Below, in pieces: positions 35,931 through 44,762 of a stretch of 64,000 nucleotides of DNA. This DNA comes from Nitrospina sp052156635. GTDB lineage: Bacteria > Nitrospinota > Nitrospinia > Nitrospinales > Nitrospinaceae. Within the stretch, counting starts at the first letter, position 1; each line of letters starts with the position of its first letter. Both the position numbers and the translations under genes were made by a program. The stretch lies in the NCBI RefSeq assembly GCF_052156635.1, contig NZ_JBQKUO010000005.1, forward strand, positions 1-64,000, read 5' to 3'. The notes beneath the pieces are model-generated. The model made no database searches and was not told the DNA's origin. It was given only the letters and a program-made list of their open reading frames with translations.

Positions 35931-35981
35931 GGAAAATTCATTGGTAACCCCTCCTGTATCCTCCCCTTGAAAAGGGGAGGG
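35931..35981. repeat. Intergenic palindromic repeat, copy 1
   Basis: Starts GGAAAATTCATTGGTAACCC and ends in the near-perfect palindrome CCTCCCCTT-GAA-AAGGGGAGG. The start and the CCCCTTGAAAA..GGGAGGG end recur at 36094-36157. It looks like a REP-type genomic repeat. Confidence 0.6.
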
Positions 35982-36006
35982 TGCATTTAACCCTCGCACT
36001 TCACCC

Positions 36007-36027
36007 TTCCTTCGCCGAGCGAAGGAA
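36007..36027. repeat. Perfect 9-bp inverted repeat
   Basis: TTCCTTCGC, loop CGA, then GCGAAGGAA. One of several hairpins in the repeat array, with CCCCCTT/AAGGGGG at 36051-36067 next to it. Confidence 0.6.
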
Positions 36028-36093
36028 TTCAAAGAAAAAAATCCCCCCAGCCCCCTTCACAAAGGGGGAGCCCGGGGCTATGCCCCGAAAAGA

Positions 36094-36157
36094 GGAAAAG
36101 TCATTGGTAACCCCGCCCTGCCCGTCACTCCGTGAGTGCCCCTTGAAAAAGGGAGGG
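36094..36157. repeat. Intergenic palindromic repeat, copy 2 (longer)
   Basis: Starts GGAAAAGTCATTGGTAACCC and ends CCCCTTGAAAAAGGGAGGG, as copy 1 does, but has an extra middle with GTCACTCCGTGAGTGC (36124-36139). That 16-mer recurs exactly at 36181-36196. Confidence 0.6.
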
Positions 36158-36407
36158 ATTATTCCCCCTCATCCCAGCCTGTCACTCCGTGAGTGCTCCC
36201 GCCGGGGGAAAAGGGACCGAGTTGCGCCCACGGATCATCGTCCGCCCGCAACGTATTAGCCCGTTTGCTCCGGGCCACGCCCGCCGGACTGCGTCCGGAG
36301 GCAACGCTTTGTATTTAGAACCTACGGGAAACCATAGTTCTCCCGCCGAACAATAGATATTCAGCTCAACCGTGGATTGCTATTTTTTGGGTCCAGCGCC
36401 CCGCTGG

Positions 36408-36767
36408 TTATTTCTTGCCGTAGAGGTTGCGCATGGAGAAGGACTGGCTGTTGACGTTGGGGTTGTCCTGTTCGGCGAGGGCATTGGCGACTTCGTCGCG
36501 GTAGTTCTTCACCTGGCGGTAGAGGGGGTGGGTGATGTCGAGCTTCAGGTTGGCGAGCGCCGCGCTGAATTTTTCGCTCCCCTCCACCGACACCTCGCAG
36601 ACGATCTCGCCGGACTCGCTGTCGCGGTACACGCCGGAGAGGACGAGCGGCGTCTTCTTGTTGGCTTGCAGGCCCATGGCCCGCATCAGCTCCAGCACCG
36701 GTCCGTTGCCGTAGGCCCGAAGGGGCAGGTGCTTCTTGATTTCCGTCAAAAGACTCTGTGCGCTCAT
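36408..36767 (-). CDS. Hypothetical protein, 119 residues
   Basis: Not recognised. A soluble protein with no signal peptide: MSAQSLLTEIKKHLPLRAYG, then AMGLQANKKTPLVLSGVYRD, a beta-like stretch (EIVCEVSVEGSEKFSAAL), and a C terminus with repeated Asn/Ser (NPNVNSQSFSMRNLYGKK). AAGAAG upstream of ATG 36767 as ribosome site. Base use fits the GC-rich flanks, not the AT-rich island. Confidence 0.7.
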   Translation of the reverse strand: MSAQSLLTEIKKHLPLRAYGNGPVLELMRAMGLQANKKTPLVLSGVYRDSESGEIVCEVSVEGSEKFSAALANLKLDITHPLYRQVKNYRDEVANALAEQDNPNVNSQSFSMRNLYGKK

Positions 36768-36980
36768 AGCTTCTTAAAAATCAATGGGGTGGAAGTGGGG
36801 CATCAACGCCCGTTCTGGGAATTTTAGCACAGCTTTCCGGGGGTCATCACCCCGCCCGCATAATATTCTCACAATTTTATGGATACTGGGTGGAAGGGGC
36901 CGGGCGGCGTGTTATAATCGTGCAGGTTTCATCACCCAAAAGCTATTGTAAGGAGACGGTTTAAGGACGCTTTCGAGGTG

Positions 36981-37008
36981 TTGACTTCGCGGCCGGATAG
37001 CCTATAAT
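36981..37008 (+). promoter_or_regulatory. Strong sigma-70-like promoter for cysK
   Basis: TTGACT (36981-36986) and a perfect TATAAT (37003-37008) with a 16-base spacer, about 40 bases upstream of the cysK start. Confidence 0.75.
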
Positions 37009-37045
37009 TTCCCTTTTGCTTATTTTTAGGTGACCATCCCCCAGC

Positions 37046-37981
37046 ATGCTGGAAAAATTCAAGATCAGGTCAGAAAATACGCTGGATTTGATAGGCGGCA
37101 CGCCCCTCGTTAAGCTCAACCGCGTGGTGCCCGCCAACGGCGCGGCCATCTGGGCCAAGGTGGAGTCGAACAATCCCGGCGGCAGTGTGAAGGACCGCAT
37201 TGCGCTGGCGATGATCGAAGACGCGGAAAAGAAAGGGCTCATCCAGCCCGGCGCGACGATCGTCGAACCCACCAGCGGCAACACGGGCATCGGCCTGTCG
37301 CTGGTCGGCGCGTTCAAGGGCTACAACGTCATGCTGGTCATGTCCGAGAACATGAGCACCGAGCGGCGGCTGTTGCTGGAAAGCTTCGGCGCGAAGCTGG
37401 AACTCAGCCGTGCCGAGTTCGGCATGCAGGGCACCATCGAGCGCGCGGAGGAACTGGTGGCGGAGCACCCGGATTACTTCATGCCGCAACAGTTCAACAA
37501 CCCGGCCAACCCGGAGATCCACCGGCAGACCACCGGACCGGAGATCATCTCCGCCATGGAAGGGGATAAAGTGGATGCCTTCGTCGCGGGCATCGGCACC
37601 GGCGGCACCATCACCGGCGCCGGCGAAGCGCTGAAAGCGCATTACAGCGACACCAAGGTCATCGGCGTCGAGCCCGCCACCAGCGCGGTGCTGTCCGGAA
37701 GGGCGGCGGGTCCGCACAAGATCCAGGGCATCGGCGCGGGATTCAAGCCCAAGGTGCTGAACCTCGACATCGTGGACGACATCCGCCCCATTTCGGACGA
37801 CGATGCGTTCCATTATGTTCAGCGGCTGGCGAAGGAAGAAGGCCTGCTGACGGGCATCTCCTCCGGCGCGGCGTTGTGCGCGGCGTACCAGGTGGCGGAA
37901 GACCTGGGACCGGACAAGAACGTGGTGGTCATTCTCCCCGATACGGGCGAACGCTATTTCAGTTTTTATCAATACTTCTAG
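37046..37981 (+). CDS. cysK: Cysteine synthase A
   Basis: A 311-residue PLP enzyme making cysteine from O-acetylserine and sulfide. The Schiff-base lysine is in NPGGSVKDRIALAMIEDAEK; the substrate loop is EPTSGNTGIGLSLVGA, the phosphate loop is GIGTGGTITGAGEAL, and the C-terminal serine is in ISSGAAL. Length is normal. First gene of a block with thrC, a sulfur carrier and cysM. ATG 37046 has no strong ribosome site, though a strong promoter lies upstream. Confidence 0.96.
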   Translation: MLEKFKIRSENTLDLIGGTPLVKLNRVVPANGAAIWAKVESNNPGGSVKDRIALAMIEDAEKKGLIQPGATIVEPTSGNTGIGLSLVGAFKGYNVMLVMSENMSTERRLLLESFGAKLELSRAEFGMQGTIERAEELVAEHPDYFMPQQFNNPANPEIHRQTTGPEIISAMEGDKVDAFVAGIGTGGTITGAGEALKAHYSDTKVIGVEPATSAVLSGRAAGPHKIQGIGAGFKPKVLNLDIVDDIRPISDDDAFHYVQRLAKEEGLLTGISSGAALCAAYQVAEDLGPDKNVVVILPDTGERYFSFYQYF

Positions 37982-37994
37982 TCAAAAGTTCTCT

Positions 37995-39233
37995 ATGGGA
38001 TACGTCAAAGGTTTACGTTGCAAAGAATGCGGTAAAGGTTACGAAAAACTGCCGGTCCACGTGTGCGAATACTGTTTCGGCCCGTTGGAGGTGGATTACG
38101 ATTACGAAGGCATCAGCAAGGTCATCAGCCGAAAATCGATTCAGGACGGCCCGCCCTCCATGTGGCGGTACCAGCCGCTGTTGCCGATCGATGGCGACCC
38201 GCAGGTCGGCCGCTACACCGGCTTCACCCCGCTGATCGAGGCGAAGAACCTGGCCAGGGCGCTGGGCCTCAAGAAAGTGTACGTGAAGAACGACTCGGTG
38301 AACCACCCCACCTTTTCCTTTAAAGACAGGGTGGTGTCCGTGGCGGTGACCAAAGCGAAGGAGTTCGGGTTCGACACCGTGTCCTGCGCTTCCACCGGCA
38401 ACCTCGCCAACTCGGTTTCCGCGCATGCGGCGGAAGCGGGTATGAAAAGCTGCATCTTCATTCCGGTGGGACTCGAACAGGGCAAGGTTCTGTGCACGCA
38501 GGTGTACGGCACCCAGCTCATCTCCGTGCGCGGCAGTTACGACGACGTCAACCGCCTGTGCAGCGAGATTGCCGTGTCGCACCAGTGGGCGTTCGTCAAC
38601 ATCAACATCCGCGCCTACTACGGCGACGGGTCGAAATCCTACGGCTACGAGATCGCCGAACAGCTCGGCTGGCGCACGCCGGACAACGTGGTGGTGCCGG
38701 TGGCGGGCAGTTCGCTGATCACCAAGATCTGGAAAGCCTTCCACGAGTTCAAGGACCTGGGCCTCATCGACAAGGTCAACACCAAGGTGTTCGCCGCGCA
38801 GGCGACGGGATGCTCGCCGGTATCGACGGCCATCAAAAACGGCTGGGACACGCACAAACCGGTGAAACCCGACACCATCGCCAAGTCCATCGCCATCGGC
38901 AATCCGGCCGACGGGTTTTACGGCATCAAGACCGTGCGCGACAGCGGCGGCTGGGGCGAGGACGTGACCGACGAGGAAGTCATCGAAGGCATGAGACTGC
39001 TGGCGGAAACCGAAGGGGTGTTCACGGAAACCGCGGGCGGCGTTACCGTGGCGGTCACCAAAAAGCTGGTCGAGCAGGGACGCATCAAGCCCGACGAACT
39101 GACCGTGATCTGTGTCACCGGCAACGGGCTCAAAACGCTCGAGGCGCTGGACAACAAGTTCGCAGAGCCGGCGGCCATCGAACCCAACATCCACAGTTTC
39201 GAAGAAGTCTATTCCAACGGTATAACGGTATAA
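37995..39233 (+). CDS. thrC: Threonine synthase with N-terminal zinc ribbon
   Basis: A 412-residue PLP enzyme that converts O-phosphohomoserine to threonine. The N terminus has two cysteine pairs (LRCKECGKGY and VCEYCFGPLE), typical for this thrC branch. The PLP lysine is in HPTFSFKDRVVSVAVTKAKE; CASTGNLANSVSAHAAEAG is the substrate loop, and ETAGGVTVAVTKKLVEQG lies near the C terminus. It starts 13 bases after the cysK stop. It is the only step of threonine synthesis present in the window. Confidence 0.95.
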   Translation: MGYVKGLRCKECGKGYEKLPVHVCEYCFGPLEVDYDYEGISKVISRKSIQDGPPSMWRYQPLLPIDGDPQVGRYTGFTPLIEAKNLARALGLKKVYVKNDSVNHPTFSFKDRVVSVAVTKAKEFGFDTVSCASTGNLANSVSAHAAEAGMKSCIFIPVGLEQGKVLCTQVYGTQLISVRGSYDDVNRLCSEIAVSHQWAFVNINIRAYYGDGSKSYGYEIAEQLGWRTPDNVVVPVAGSSLITKIWKAFHEFKDLGLIDKVNTKVFAAQATGCSPVSTAIKNGWDTHKPVKPDTIAKSIAIGNPADGFYGIKTVRDSGGWGEDVTDEEVIEGMRLLAETEGVFTETAGGVTVAVTKKLVEQGRIKPDELTVICVTGNGLKTLEALDNKFAEPAAIEPNIHSFEEVYSNGITV

Positions 39234-39249
39234 CAAGGAGAAACGAACC

Positions 39250-39528
39250 ATGGCGGTAAAAGTAAGGATTCCCACCCCCCTCATGAAACTCACCAACAAC
39301 CAGAGTGAGGTTTCGGCCACCGGGGGAACCATCGCGGAGCTGTTCAACGACCTGGAGTCCCAGTTCGGCGGGATCAAGGAGCGCATCTGCGAGGAGAACG
39401 GAACGCCGCGCCGCTTCATCAATATTTACCTGAATGAGGAAGATATCCGGTTCCTGGACGGGGAAAACACCCAGATCAAGGATGGTGACGAGGTGTCGAT
39501 CATCCCCGCCATCGCCGGAGGCAACTGA
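39250..39528 (+). CDS. Ubiquitin-like sulfur carrier protein (MoaD/ThiS/CysO family) ending Gly-Gly-Asn
   Basis: A 92-residue beta-grasp protein: VKVRIPTPLMKLTNNQSEV, FNDLESQFGGIKERIC, RFINIYLNEEDIRFLDG, and IKDGDEVSIIPAIAGGN. Family members carry sulfur as a thiocarboxylate on a terminal Gly-Gly; here one Asn follows, so a protease should remove it first. It lies between thrC and cysM, which suits a CysO role (sulfide donor to CysM). Strong AAGGAG site before ATG 39250. No Mec+-type protease is seen nearby. Confidence 0.9.
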   Translation: MAVKVRIPTPLMKLTNNQSEVSATGGTIAELFNDLESQFGGIKERICEENGTPRRFINIYLNEEDIRFLDGENTQIKDGDEVSIIPAIAGGN

Positions 39529-39841
39529 ACCGTTCGAAAGTTGGAGTCCGGTTCAAATGGCCGGCAACTTTCGGGTTGGAAAGAGCATCAAAGTGGTGAA
39601 GGACACCGGCCCCGGCAACCGGGCAGGGTGTCCCGCGGAAAACGTGTTGGAAACCGGGTGTTGCGGAACGAAGGGGGAAACGGGTTGTCCACCACTCTGT
39701 ACCTGGTGAACGGCCTGTTCAATATGAGTTCTTTGATTCCCAACGGTTTTTTGGCACCTGGTATTTTAACAACCCCGTTTATACAAAAAACCCGGACCGG
39801 GTTCCCGGTCCAACCGGGTTTTGATATACAATTAAATTGTT
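39529..39841. promoter_or_regulatory. Intergenic region with nested hairpin, terminator and short cysM leader
   Basis: CGAAAGTTG (39535-39543) pairs with CAACTTTCG further on, and inside it CCGG pairs with CCGG, giving a nested stem-loop ending near 39573. A terminator (39785-39822) and a -10-like box (TATACAAT, 39825-39832) come right before the cysM ATG, so the cysM leader would be very short. Confidence 0.45.
39785..39822 (+). terminator. Terminator-like hairpin before cysM
   Basis: Stem GGACCGGG/CCCGGTCC flanked by AACCC/GGGTT with a 4-base bulge, then TTTT. It would end the cysK-thrC-carrier transcript. Confidence 0.65.
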
Positions 39842-40837
39842 ATGTCTAAGCTCAAGCTATCCGAGGAAGTGCTGGCCCCTTCCTGTCCGGTGATCATGGA
39901 CGAGTCGGTCTTGAAGAAGATCGGCAACACCCCCCTGATCCCCATTCAGAACCTGACGCGGGACTTCCCTGACGTGGAAATCTACGCTAAGGCCGAATGG
40001 CGGAACGCCGGCGGTTCCGTGAAATCGCGCCCCGCCCTGCAGATGATTCAGGACGGCGAGGCCTCCGGCAAGCTGACCAAGGGCAAGGTCATCCTCGACT
40101 CCACTTCCGGCAACACCGGTATCGCTTACGCCCTCATCGGCAAGATCAAGGGCTACCGCGTGAAGCTGGTCATGCCCGCCAACGTCAGCAAGGAACGCAA
40201 GGGCATGATGGCCGACTTCTACGGCGCGGAGATCGTCACCTCCAGCCCGTTCGAAGGCTCCGACGGCGCGATTCTTCTGGCGCGGGAAATTCTCGAACGC
40301 GATCCCGACGCCTACTTCATGCCGGACCAGTACAACAACGATTCCAACTGGCGCGCGCATTACCTGCACACGGCCAACGAAATCTGGAAACAGACCGACG
40401 GCCGCATCACGCACTTCTGCGCGGGCATCGGCACCGGTGGCACCATCATGGGCAACACCCGCCGCCTGCGCGAACTGAACCCGGAGATCAAATGCCACCC
40501 CATCGAACCGGCGGAGGAACTGCACGGCATCGAGGGCCTCAAGCACATGGCCTCGTCCATCGTGCCCGGCATATATAAAGAAGAAGAACTCGACAGCAAG
40601 ATCAGCGTCGCCACGGAAGAAGCCTACGACATGGTCGAAACGCTGGAAAAAGAGGAGGGCATTCTGGTCGGCCACTCCTCTGCGGGGGCCATGGTGGGGG
40701 CGCTCAAACTCGCCGCGCAGATCAAGAAGGGCGTCATCGTCACCGTTTTCCCCGACAGTTGCGACACCAATTACATCAACTTCGGCAAATTCAAGGAACA
40801 CTCCGAAACCCATTCCACCACCAAGCCGGACAGTTGA
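39842..40837 (+). CDS. cysM: Cysteine synthase B (CysM-type)
   Basis: A 331-residue PLP enzyme of the cysteine synthase fold. The Schiff-base lysine is in NAGGSVKSRPALQMI; most relatives read SVKDRP, so Ser here replaces Asp. Other marks: DSTSGNTGIAYALIG, GIGTGGTIMGN, and VGHSSAGAM. CysM enzymes prefer O-phosphoserine or thiosulfate in some bacteria and can take sulfur from a CysO thiocarboxylate, which the carrier two genes back could supply. No ribosome site precedes ATG 39842, and a -10-like box ends 10 bases before it. Confidence 0.93.
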   Translation: MSKLKLSEEVLAPSCPVIMDESVLKKIGNTPLIPIQNLTRDFPDVEIYAKAEWRNAGGSVKSRPALQMIQDGEASGKLTKGKVILDSTSGNTGIAYALIGKIKGYRVKLVMPANVSKERKGMMADFYGAEIVTSSPFEGSDGAILLAREILERDPDAYFMPDQYNNDSNWRAHYLHTANEIWKQTDGRITHFCAGIGTGGTIMGNTRRLRELNPEIKCHPIEPAEELHGIEGLKHMASSIVPGIYKEEELDSKISVATEEAYDMVETLEKEEGILVGHSSAGAMVGALKLAAQIKKGVIVTVFPDSCDTNYINFGKFKEHSETHSTTKPDS

Positions 40838-40860
40838 TCCCCTTTTCCCCGGAATAATCC

Positions 40861-41184
40861 ATGGGCCGATTCACCCGCCACGTATTCATCTGCAACAACC
40901 AGCGCAAGGAAGACGACCCGCGCGGCTGTTGCCAGTCACGCGGTGCGATGGATCTCCTCGACCACATCAAGAAACGCGTTCATGACAGCGGCCTGAAAGG
41001 CAAGATCCGCATCAACAAGGCCGGGTGCCTGGACGCCTGCCAGTACGGCCCGTCCATGGTGGTCTACCCGGACGACGTCTGGTACTCCCCTCAAACGGTG
41101 GAAGACATGGAAGAAATCTTCACCGAGCACCTGCAGAACGGCCGCGTTGTCGAGCGGCTGGTCATCGACTTCTCCCGCAAATAA
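40861..41184 (+). CDS. Thioredoxin-like [2Fe-2S] ferredoxin
   Basis: A 107-residue protein of the 2Fe-2S thioredoxin-like ferredoxin family. Cluster ligands are C11 in FICNNQR, C23/C24 in RGCCQSRGA, C56 and C60 in AGCLDACQYGP, and the family's GPSMVVYPD follows. It transfers electrons in the cytosol; partner unknown. Start ATG 40861 is 24 bases after the cysM stop, so it is likely co-transcribed with cysM. Confidence 0.92.
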   Translation: MGRFTRHVFICNNQRKEDDPRGCCQSRGAMDLLDHIKKRVHDSGLKGKIRINKAGCLDACQYGPSMVVYPDDVWYSPQTVEDMEEIFTEHLQNGRVVERLVIDFSRK

Positions 41185-41227
41185 CGATTGGGCTTGTGCC
41201 CGTCCCCGGTTGACTTATACTTGGGGC

Positions 41228-42118
41228 ATGGTTTCCAACCTCCTCATCGTCGGCGGAACGGGAACGCTCGGCCGCCCGGTTGCACATAAATTCCTGAAAG
41301 AAGGCTGCAACGTCCGCGTCCTCACCCGCAACCTGGAACGGGCGCGCGAGGTGCTGGGGGACGGGTTCGACCTGCGCCAGGGCGACGTGGAAGCCCCGGC
41401 AACGCTCGACCGCGTCATGGAAGGTTGCGACGGCGTCCACATCAACCTGCAGGGCGGCAACAACGATCGTCAACTGGAAGCCATTGAGTACCGGGGAACG
41501 CTCAACATCCTCAAAGTGGCCGAAAAAGCCGGAGTGAAGCGGCTCTCCACCATTTCCTTCGCGGTGGACCTGGAAAACTACCCGCACATCCCCTATGCAA
41601 CGATCAAGCGTCGCGTGGAAAACGCAATTGCGGAATGCTCCATCCCGCACACTATCTTCCGTGCCACCCACTTCATGGAATCCCTGCCACTGTACTTTCG
41701 CGATCACACGCCGTGCCTCATCGGCGATCAACCGCACCACTACCACTGGGTGGCGGCGGACGACTACGCCCGCATGGTGTTCAACGCGTACCGACTGGAG
41801 GAAGCGATTGGGCGGCAGTTCGACATCTTCGGCCCGGAAGCGATGACCATGGAGGAAGCGCTCCTCCGATACTGCACCGCCATGCACGGGAAGCAGGATA
41901 TCACCCGCATTCCCATCTGGGCGATGAAGATCATGGGTTATCTGCTGTTCGACCGCCGTATCCGCTTCGTCGCGGAGTTGATGGAGTTTCTGGGCCAGGC
42001 CGGGGAAAACGGCAACCCCATCGAGGCCAACCGTCTGCTCGGCGCCCCCACCCTTACCCTGGAGCAATGGTGCGAAAAACGAAAGGCGGAACGGCGGGGA
42101 GAACCTGTGGAAGGGTGA
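41228..42118 (+). CDS. NAD(P)H-binding atypical SDR (NmrA-like)
   Basis: A 296-residue protein with the Rossmann motif LLIVGGTGTLGRPVAHKFLKE and VRVLTRN, then DLRQGDV, HINLQGG, and the YxxxK-like YATIKRRVENAI. The C-terminal half (PEAMTMEEALLRYCTAMHGK) is typical of complex I-NDUFA9-like or NmrA-like SDRs. Such proteins are often redox sensors or epimerase-like. Substrate unknown. ATG 41228 chosen because the Rossmann fold starts there and GGGGC lies upstream; the frame is open to 41147. Confidence 0.86.
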   Translation: MVSNLLIVGGTGTLGRPVAHKFLKEGCNVRVLTRNLERAREVLGDGFDLRQGDVEAPATLDRVMEGCDGVHINLQGGNNDRQLEAIEYRGTLNILKVAEKAGVKRLSTISFAVDLENYPHIPYATIKRRVENAIAECSIPHTIFRATHFMESLPLYFRDHTPCLIGDQPHHYHWVAADDYARMVFNAYRLEEAIGRQFDIFGPEAMTMEEALLRYCTAMHGKQDITRIPIWAMKIMGYLLFDRRIRFVAELMEFLGQAGENGNPIEANRLLGAPTLTLEQWCEKRKAERRGEPVEG

Positions 42119-42133
42119 GTTTCCGCAAGGCCG

Positions 42134-42814
42134 TTACAGGTCGACCGTTTCCACCTTCACGCGGACAGTTCCCTTACCGTCGAATCCAAGCCGCTTTGCC
42201 GCGCCGTGACTGAGGTCGATGATGCGCGAACCCGACCGGGGATTGTGGGCGCTGGGAAAGGGACCGCGGTCGTTGACGCGCACGATGATAGACCGTCCGT
42301 TTTCGAGATTGGTCACGCGCACGTTGGTGGGCAGCGGCAGGAACTTGTGCGCGGCGGAGAGGCCGTCGGGATTGAATGCCTCGCCGTTGGCGGTCATGTG
42401 GCCGTCGTCCTGGTCGTACGTCTCCTGCCCGTACCAGGACGCGATGCCGACCTCGGTGTACGTCTTCGCCTGCTCGACGCTCATGGGATAATACTTCTTG
42501 CCCTTCACCGTGTACGGCGCGTTTTTGACGCGGCCCAGGCGGATGGCCTCTTTCACCGGCAGGCCGTCGATGGTGTCGATCTCGTCATTCATCAGCGGCC
42601 AGTCGAGCGGCGCGGTGACAACGTCGAAGGTGAACTCGCCGATCTTGTACGTCGCCTTGCCGGTGTAGTACACCACCTTCACCGCGTTCTTGCCGATGTA
42701 ATAGACGCCCTTGACCGTCCCCTTCACCACCTGGTAGGTGCCCTCGATGACCGTGCAGGCGGACAACCCCATCAGCACCGCCCCCATCACCCAAAACCGC
42801 CCCATGCGCTTCAT
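42134..42814 (-). CDS. rlpA: RlpA family septal lytic transglycosylase lipoprotein
   Basis: A 226-residue outer-membrane lipoprotein. Signal ends LSAC, followed by a Val/Tyr-rich stretch (YQVVKGTVKGVYYIGKNAVK). The double-psi barrel shows GIASWYGQETYDQDDGHMTANGE, LPLPTNVRVTN, VRVNDRGPF, and IIDLSHGAAKRLG, with the catalytic Asp in the DRGPF motif. RlpA cleaves naked glycan at the septum. No SPOR domain is attached, so septal targeting must be by other means. Convergent with the SDR gene. Confidence 0.92.
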   Translation of the reverse strand: MKRMGRFWVMGAVLMGLSACTVIEGTYQVVKGTVKGVYYIGKNAVKVVYYTGKATYKIGEFTFDVVTAPLDWPLMNDEIDTIDGLPVKEAIRLGRVKNAPYTVKGKKYYPMSVEQAKTYTEVGIASWYGQETYDQDDGHMTANGEAFNPDGLSAAHKFLPLPTNVRVTNLENGRSIIVRVNDRGPFPSAHNPRSGSRIIDLSHGAAKRLGFDGKGTVRVKVETVDL

Positions 42815-42970
42815 GCCGCGTCCTCAATAATTCATAACTGATTGAAAATTATAGTTTAATTACCTTAGTCGCGCAACCTCCCGGCGGTCCCTTTCACCCC
42901 GCCGCGCCCAAATTGACAATAACGGGACCATCCCTTAACTTGGAATCAGGACAATTAACAGGCATCATCC

Positions 42971-44731
42971 ATGGCCGAAGACAATCAGAAGAAGCTGCTG
43001 GATATCATCAAACGGCTGGATCAGCGGGTCGCGGACCTCAACCGGCGCGTGCAGAAGCTGGAAGCGCAACTGGACGATCCGTGGTTCCGACCTGAGGATC
43101 TGGGTTCTGAAGAGACCCCTCCCCCTTTCACTTCCTCACAAACCGGAACCCCACCTCCCCCCACGCTGCCCAGGAAGGACGAGGTCTCGCAGGGCGAGTT
43201 CTGGCTGAACAAAATCGGCATCGCCCTGCTCCTGATGGGCCTCGCGTTTCTGTTCAAGTATTCACTCGACCAGGACTGGATGACGCCGCCGGTGCGCATT
43301 CTGATGGGGGCCGTTCTGGGAGCCGTTCTGCTGGCGCTCGGAGTCAAATTGCACAACGACCGAAAAATCCTGAGTCCCGTTTTGCAGGGCGGCGGGCTGG
43401 CGACGTTTTACATGACGGTGTTCGCCGCGTTTCAACTGTATGCGTTGATCCCGCACCTGTACGCGTTTTCCGTCATGGTGGGCATCACCCTGTTCGCCTT
43501 CACTCTGGCGGTCAGGCAGTATGAATTCGCACTGGCACTGGTTGCGGTGACGGGGGGGTTGAGCACGCCGTTCCTTCTGCACCAAGAGGCAGGCAGCCTG
43601 CCAGGCCTCGTGCTCTACACCTGCGTCGTGCTTGCCGGGTCGATGGCGGTTTATTATTTCCGGCCGTGGCGGTCGCTCCTCTGGTACAGCTGGGCCGGAG
43701 GATGGGTGGTGCTCGGTATTGCGGAGGGAGAACTTCCGGCCTTCAAGGTGGAACGCGGTTTCCAGTTCTGGAGTGTGGAAGGCGGCGTGCTGTTCGCCTT
43801 CGCGTTGTTCTGGATCGTCCCGCTACTCACCAAACAACGGCAGTGGTATCCGTCCACCACCGAAAAACCCGCCGCGCCCAAAACCGTGTTCGAAAACACG
43901 TTCGCCGAACACAATGCACCGGTCACCGCGCTCATGGTGTTTTCCGGTATCCTGGCCTGGCTTGTGTCGTACCTGATCTGGGATCTGCCGGATGAAAGGT
44001 GGGGACAGATTCTTCTGGCTTTTTGTCTGCCGTTTTTCGGCGTCGCGTTTGCTTTGTGGCGGCGGGGACCCCCGTTGGAGCCGGTGGCCCTGCACGCTAC
44101 GATGGGGGTGTTTCTACTCACGCTCGCCCTGTGGCACCTGTTCGACAACAACCTTCTCTTCTTCGCATTCGGTGTGGAGGCCACTGCCTTGCACTGGTTC
44201 GGCAAACGCACACGCGAACACGTGGTGACTTACACCGGCACGGTATTTCTGATGCTCCTCACCGTCTGGCTGTGCACCCGTATTCTGGGCCGGGCTCCGG
44301 AGACGGCCGTCCTGAACTGGCGCGCCGGGGCGGACCTCACTTTCCTCCTTCTCGCGGCGTACTGGTCCACCCTCTTGCCCAAGAAAGAAGAATCGCAGGC
44401 CTACCTGCTGGTGGCCTACGTGGGCTGGATCGGCTGGTTATGGCGGGAGTTGAATGTCCTGCCGCACGGAAGCGCCTGGGTGTCGATCGGCTGGGGCTTG
44501 ACCGGCGCGATTTTATTGCTCACCGGGGTGCGCACGAAACAGATCAACGCTTTCCGCGTGGGACTGGGCACGCTGGTGCTGGTGGCGGTGAAGCTCACCC
44601 TGTTCGACCTGTCCCACCTTTCCGCTTTGTGGCGCATCCTGATTTTCATGGGATTCGGCGCGGCGTTTCTGTGGATCAGTTACTGGATGAAATCGCCGTG
44701 GAGCCGGCCCCCTTCCGGCAAAGCGGCGTGA
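42971..44731 (+). CDS. DUF2339 multi-pass membrane protein
   Basis: A 586-residue protein. An N-terminal coiled coil (LLDIIKRLDQRVADLNRRVQ) and a Pro/Thr-rich linker lead to FWLNKIGIALLLMGLAFLFKYSLDQ, the DUF2339 signature. About 15 membrane helices follow. The family is widespread, of unknown role, thought to be in envelope maintenance. Start ATG 42971. Divergent from rlpA. Confidence 0.88.
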   Translation: MAEDNQKKLLDIIKRLDQRVADLNRRVQKLEAQLDDPWFRPEDLGSEETPPPFTSSQTGTPPPPTLPRKDEVSQGEFWLNKIGIALLLMGLAFLFKYSLDQDWMTPPVRILMGAVLGAVLLALGVKLHNDRKILSPVLQGGGLATFYMTVFAAFQLYALIPHLYAFSVMVGITLFAFTLAVRQYEFALALVAVTGGLSTPFLLHQEAGSLPGLVLYTCVVLAGSMAVYYFRPWRSLLWYSWAGGWVVLGIAEGELPAFKVERGFQFWSVEGGVLFAFALFWIVPLLTKQRQWYPSTTEKPAAPKTVFENTFAEHNAPVTALMVFSGILAWLVSYLIWDLPDERWGQILLAFCLPFFGVAFALWRRGPPLEPVALHATMGVFLLTLALWHLFDNNLLFFAFGVEATALHWFGKRTREHVVTYTGTVFLMLLTVWLCTRILGRAPETAVLNWRAGADLTFLLLAAYWSTLLPKKEESQAYLLVAYVGWIGWLWRELNVLPHGSAWVSIGWGLTGAILLLTGVRTKQINAFRVGLGTLVLVAVKLTLFDLSHLSALWRILIFMGFGAAFLWISYWMKSPWSRPPSGKAA

Positions 44732-44762
44732 CCGCAATTTGGCGACGCGCACCCCAATCCCC

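Larger units (their letters stand above)
35795..36407. other. Gene-free region with palindromic repeats
   Basis: About 610 bases with no believable gene. The centre (35931-36196) is packed with GC palindromes and two related repeat copies, given separately. The rest shows no structure by eye. Confidence 0.6.

Noticed and set aside
35931..36196. A CRISPR array
   Set aside because: The repeats are only two, differ in length, and have no regular spacers.
39549..39570. A tRNA T-arm-like string (GGTTCAAATGG)
   Set aside because: No acceptor stem, anticodon arm or second stem can be found; it belongs to a nested hairpin.
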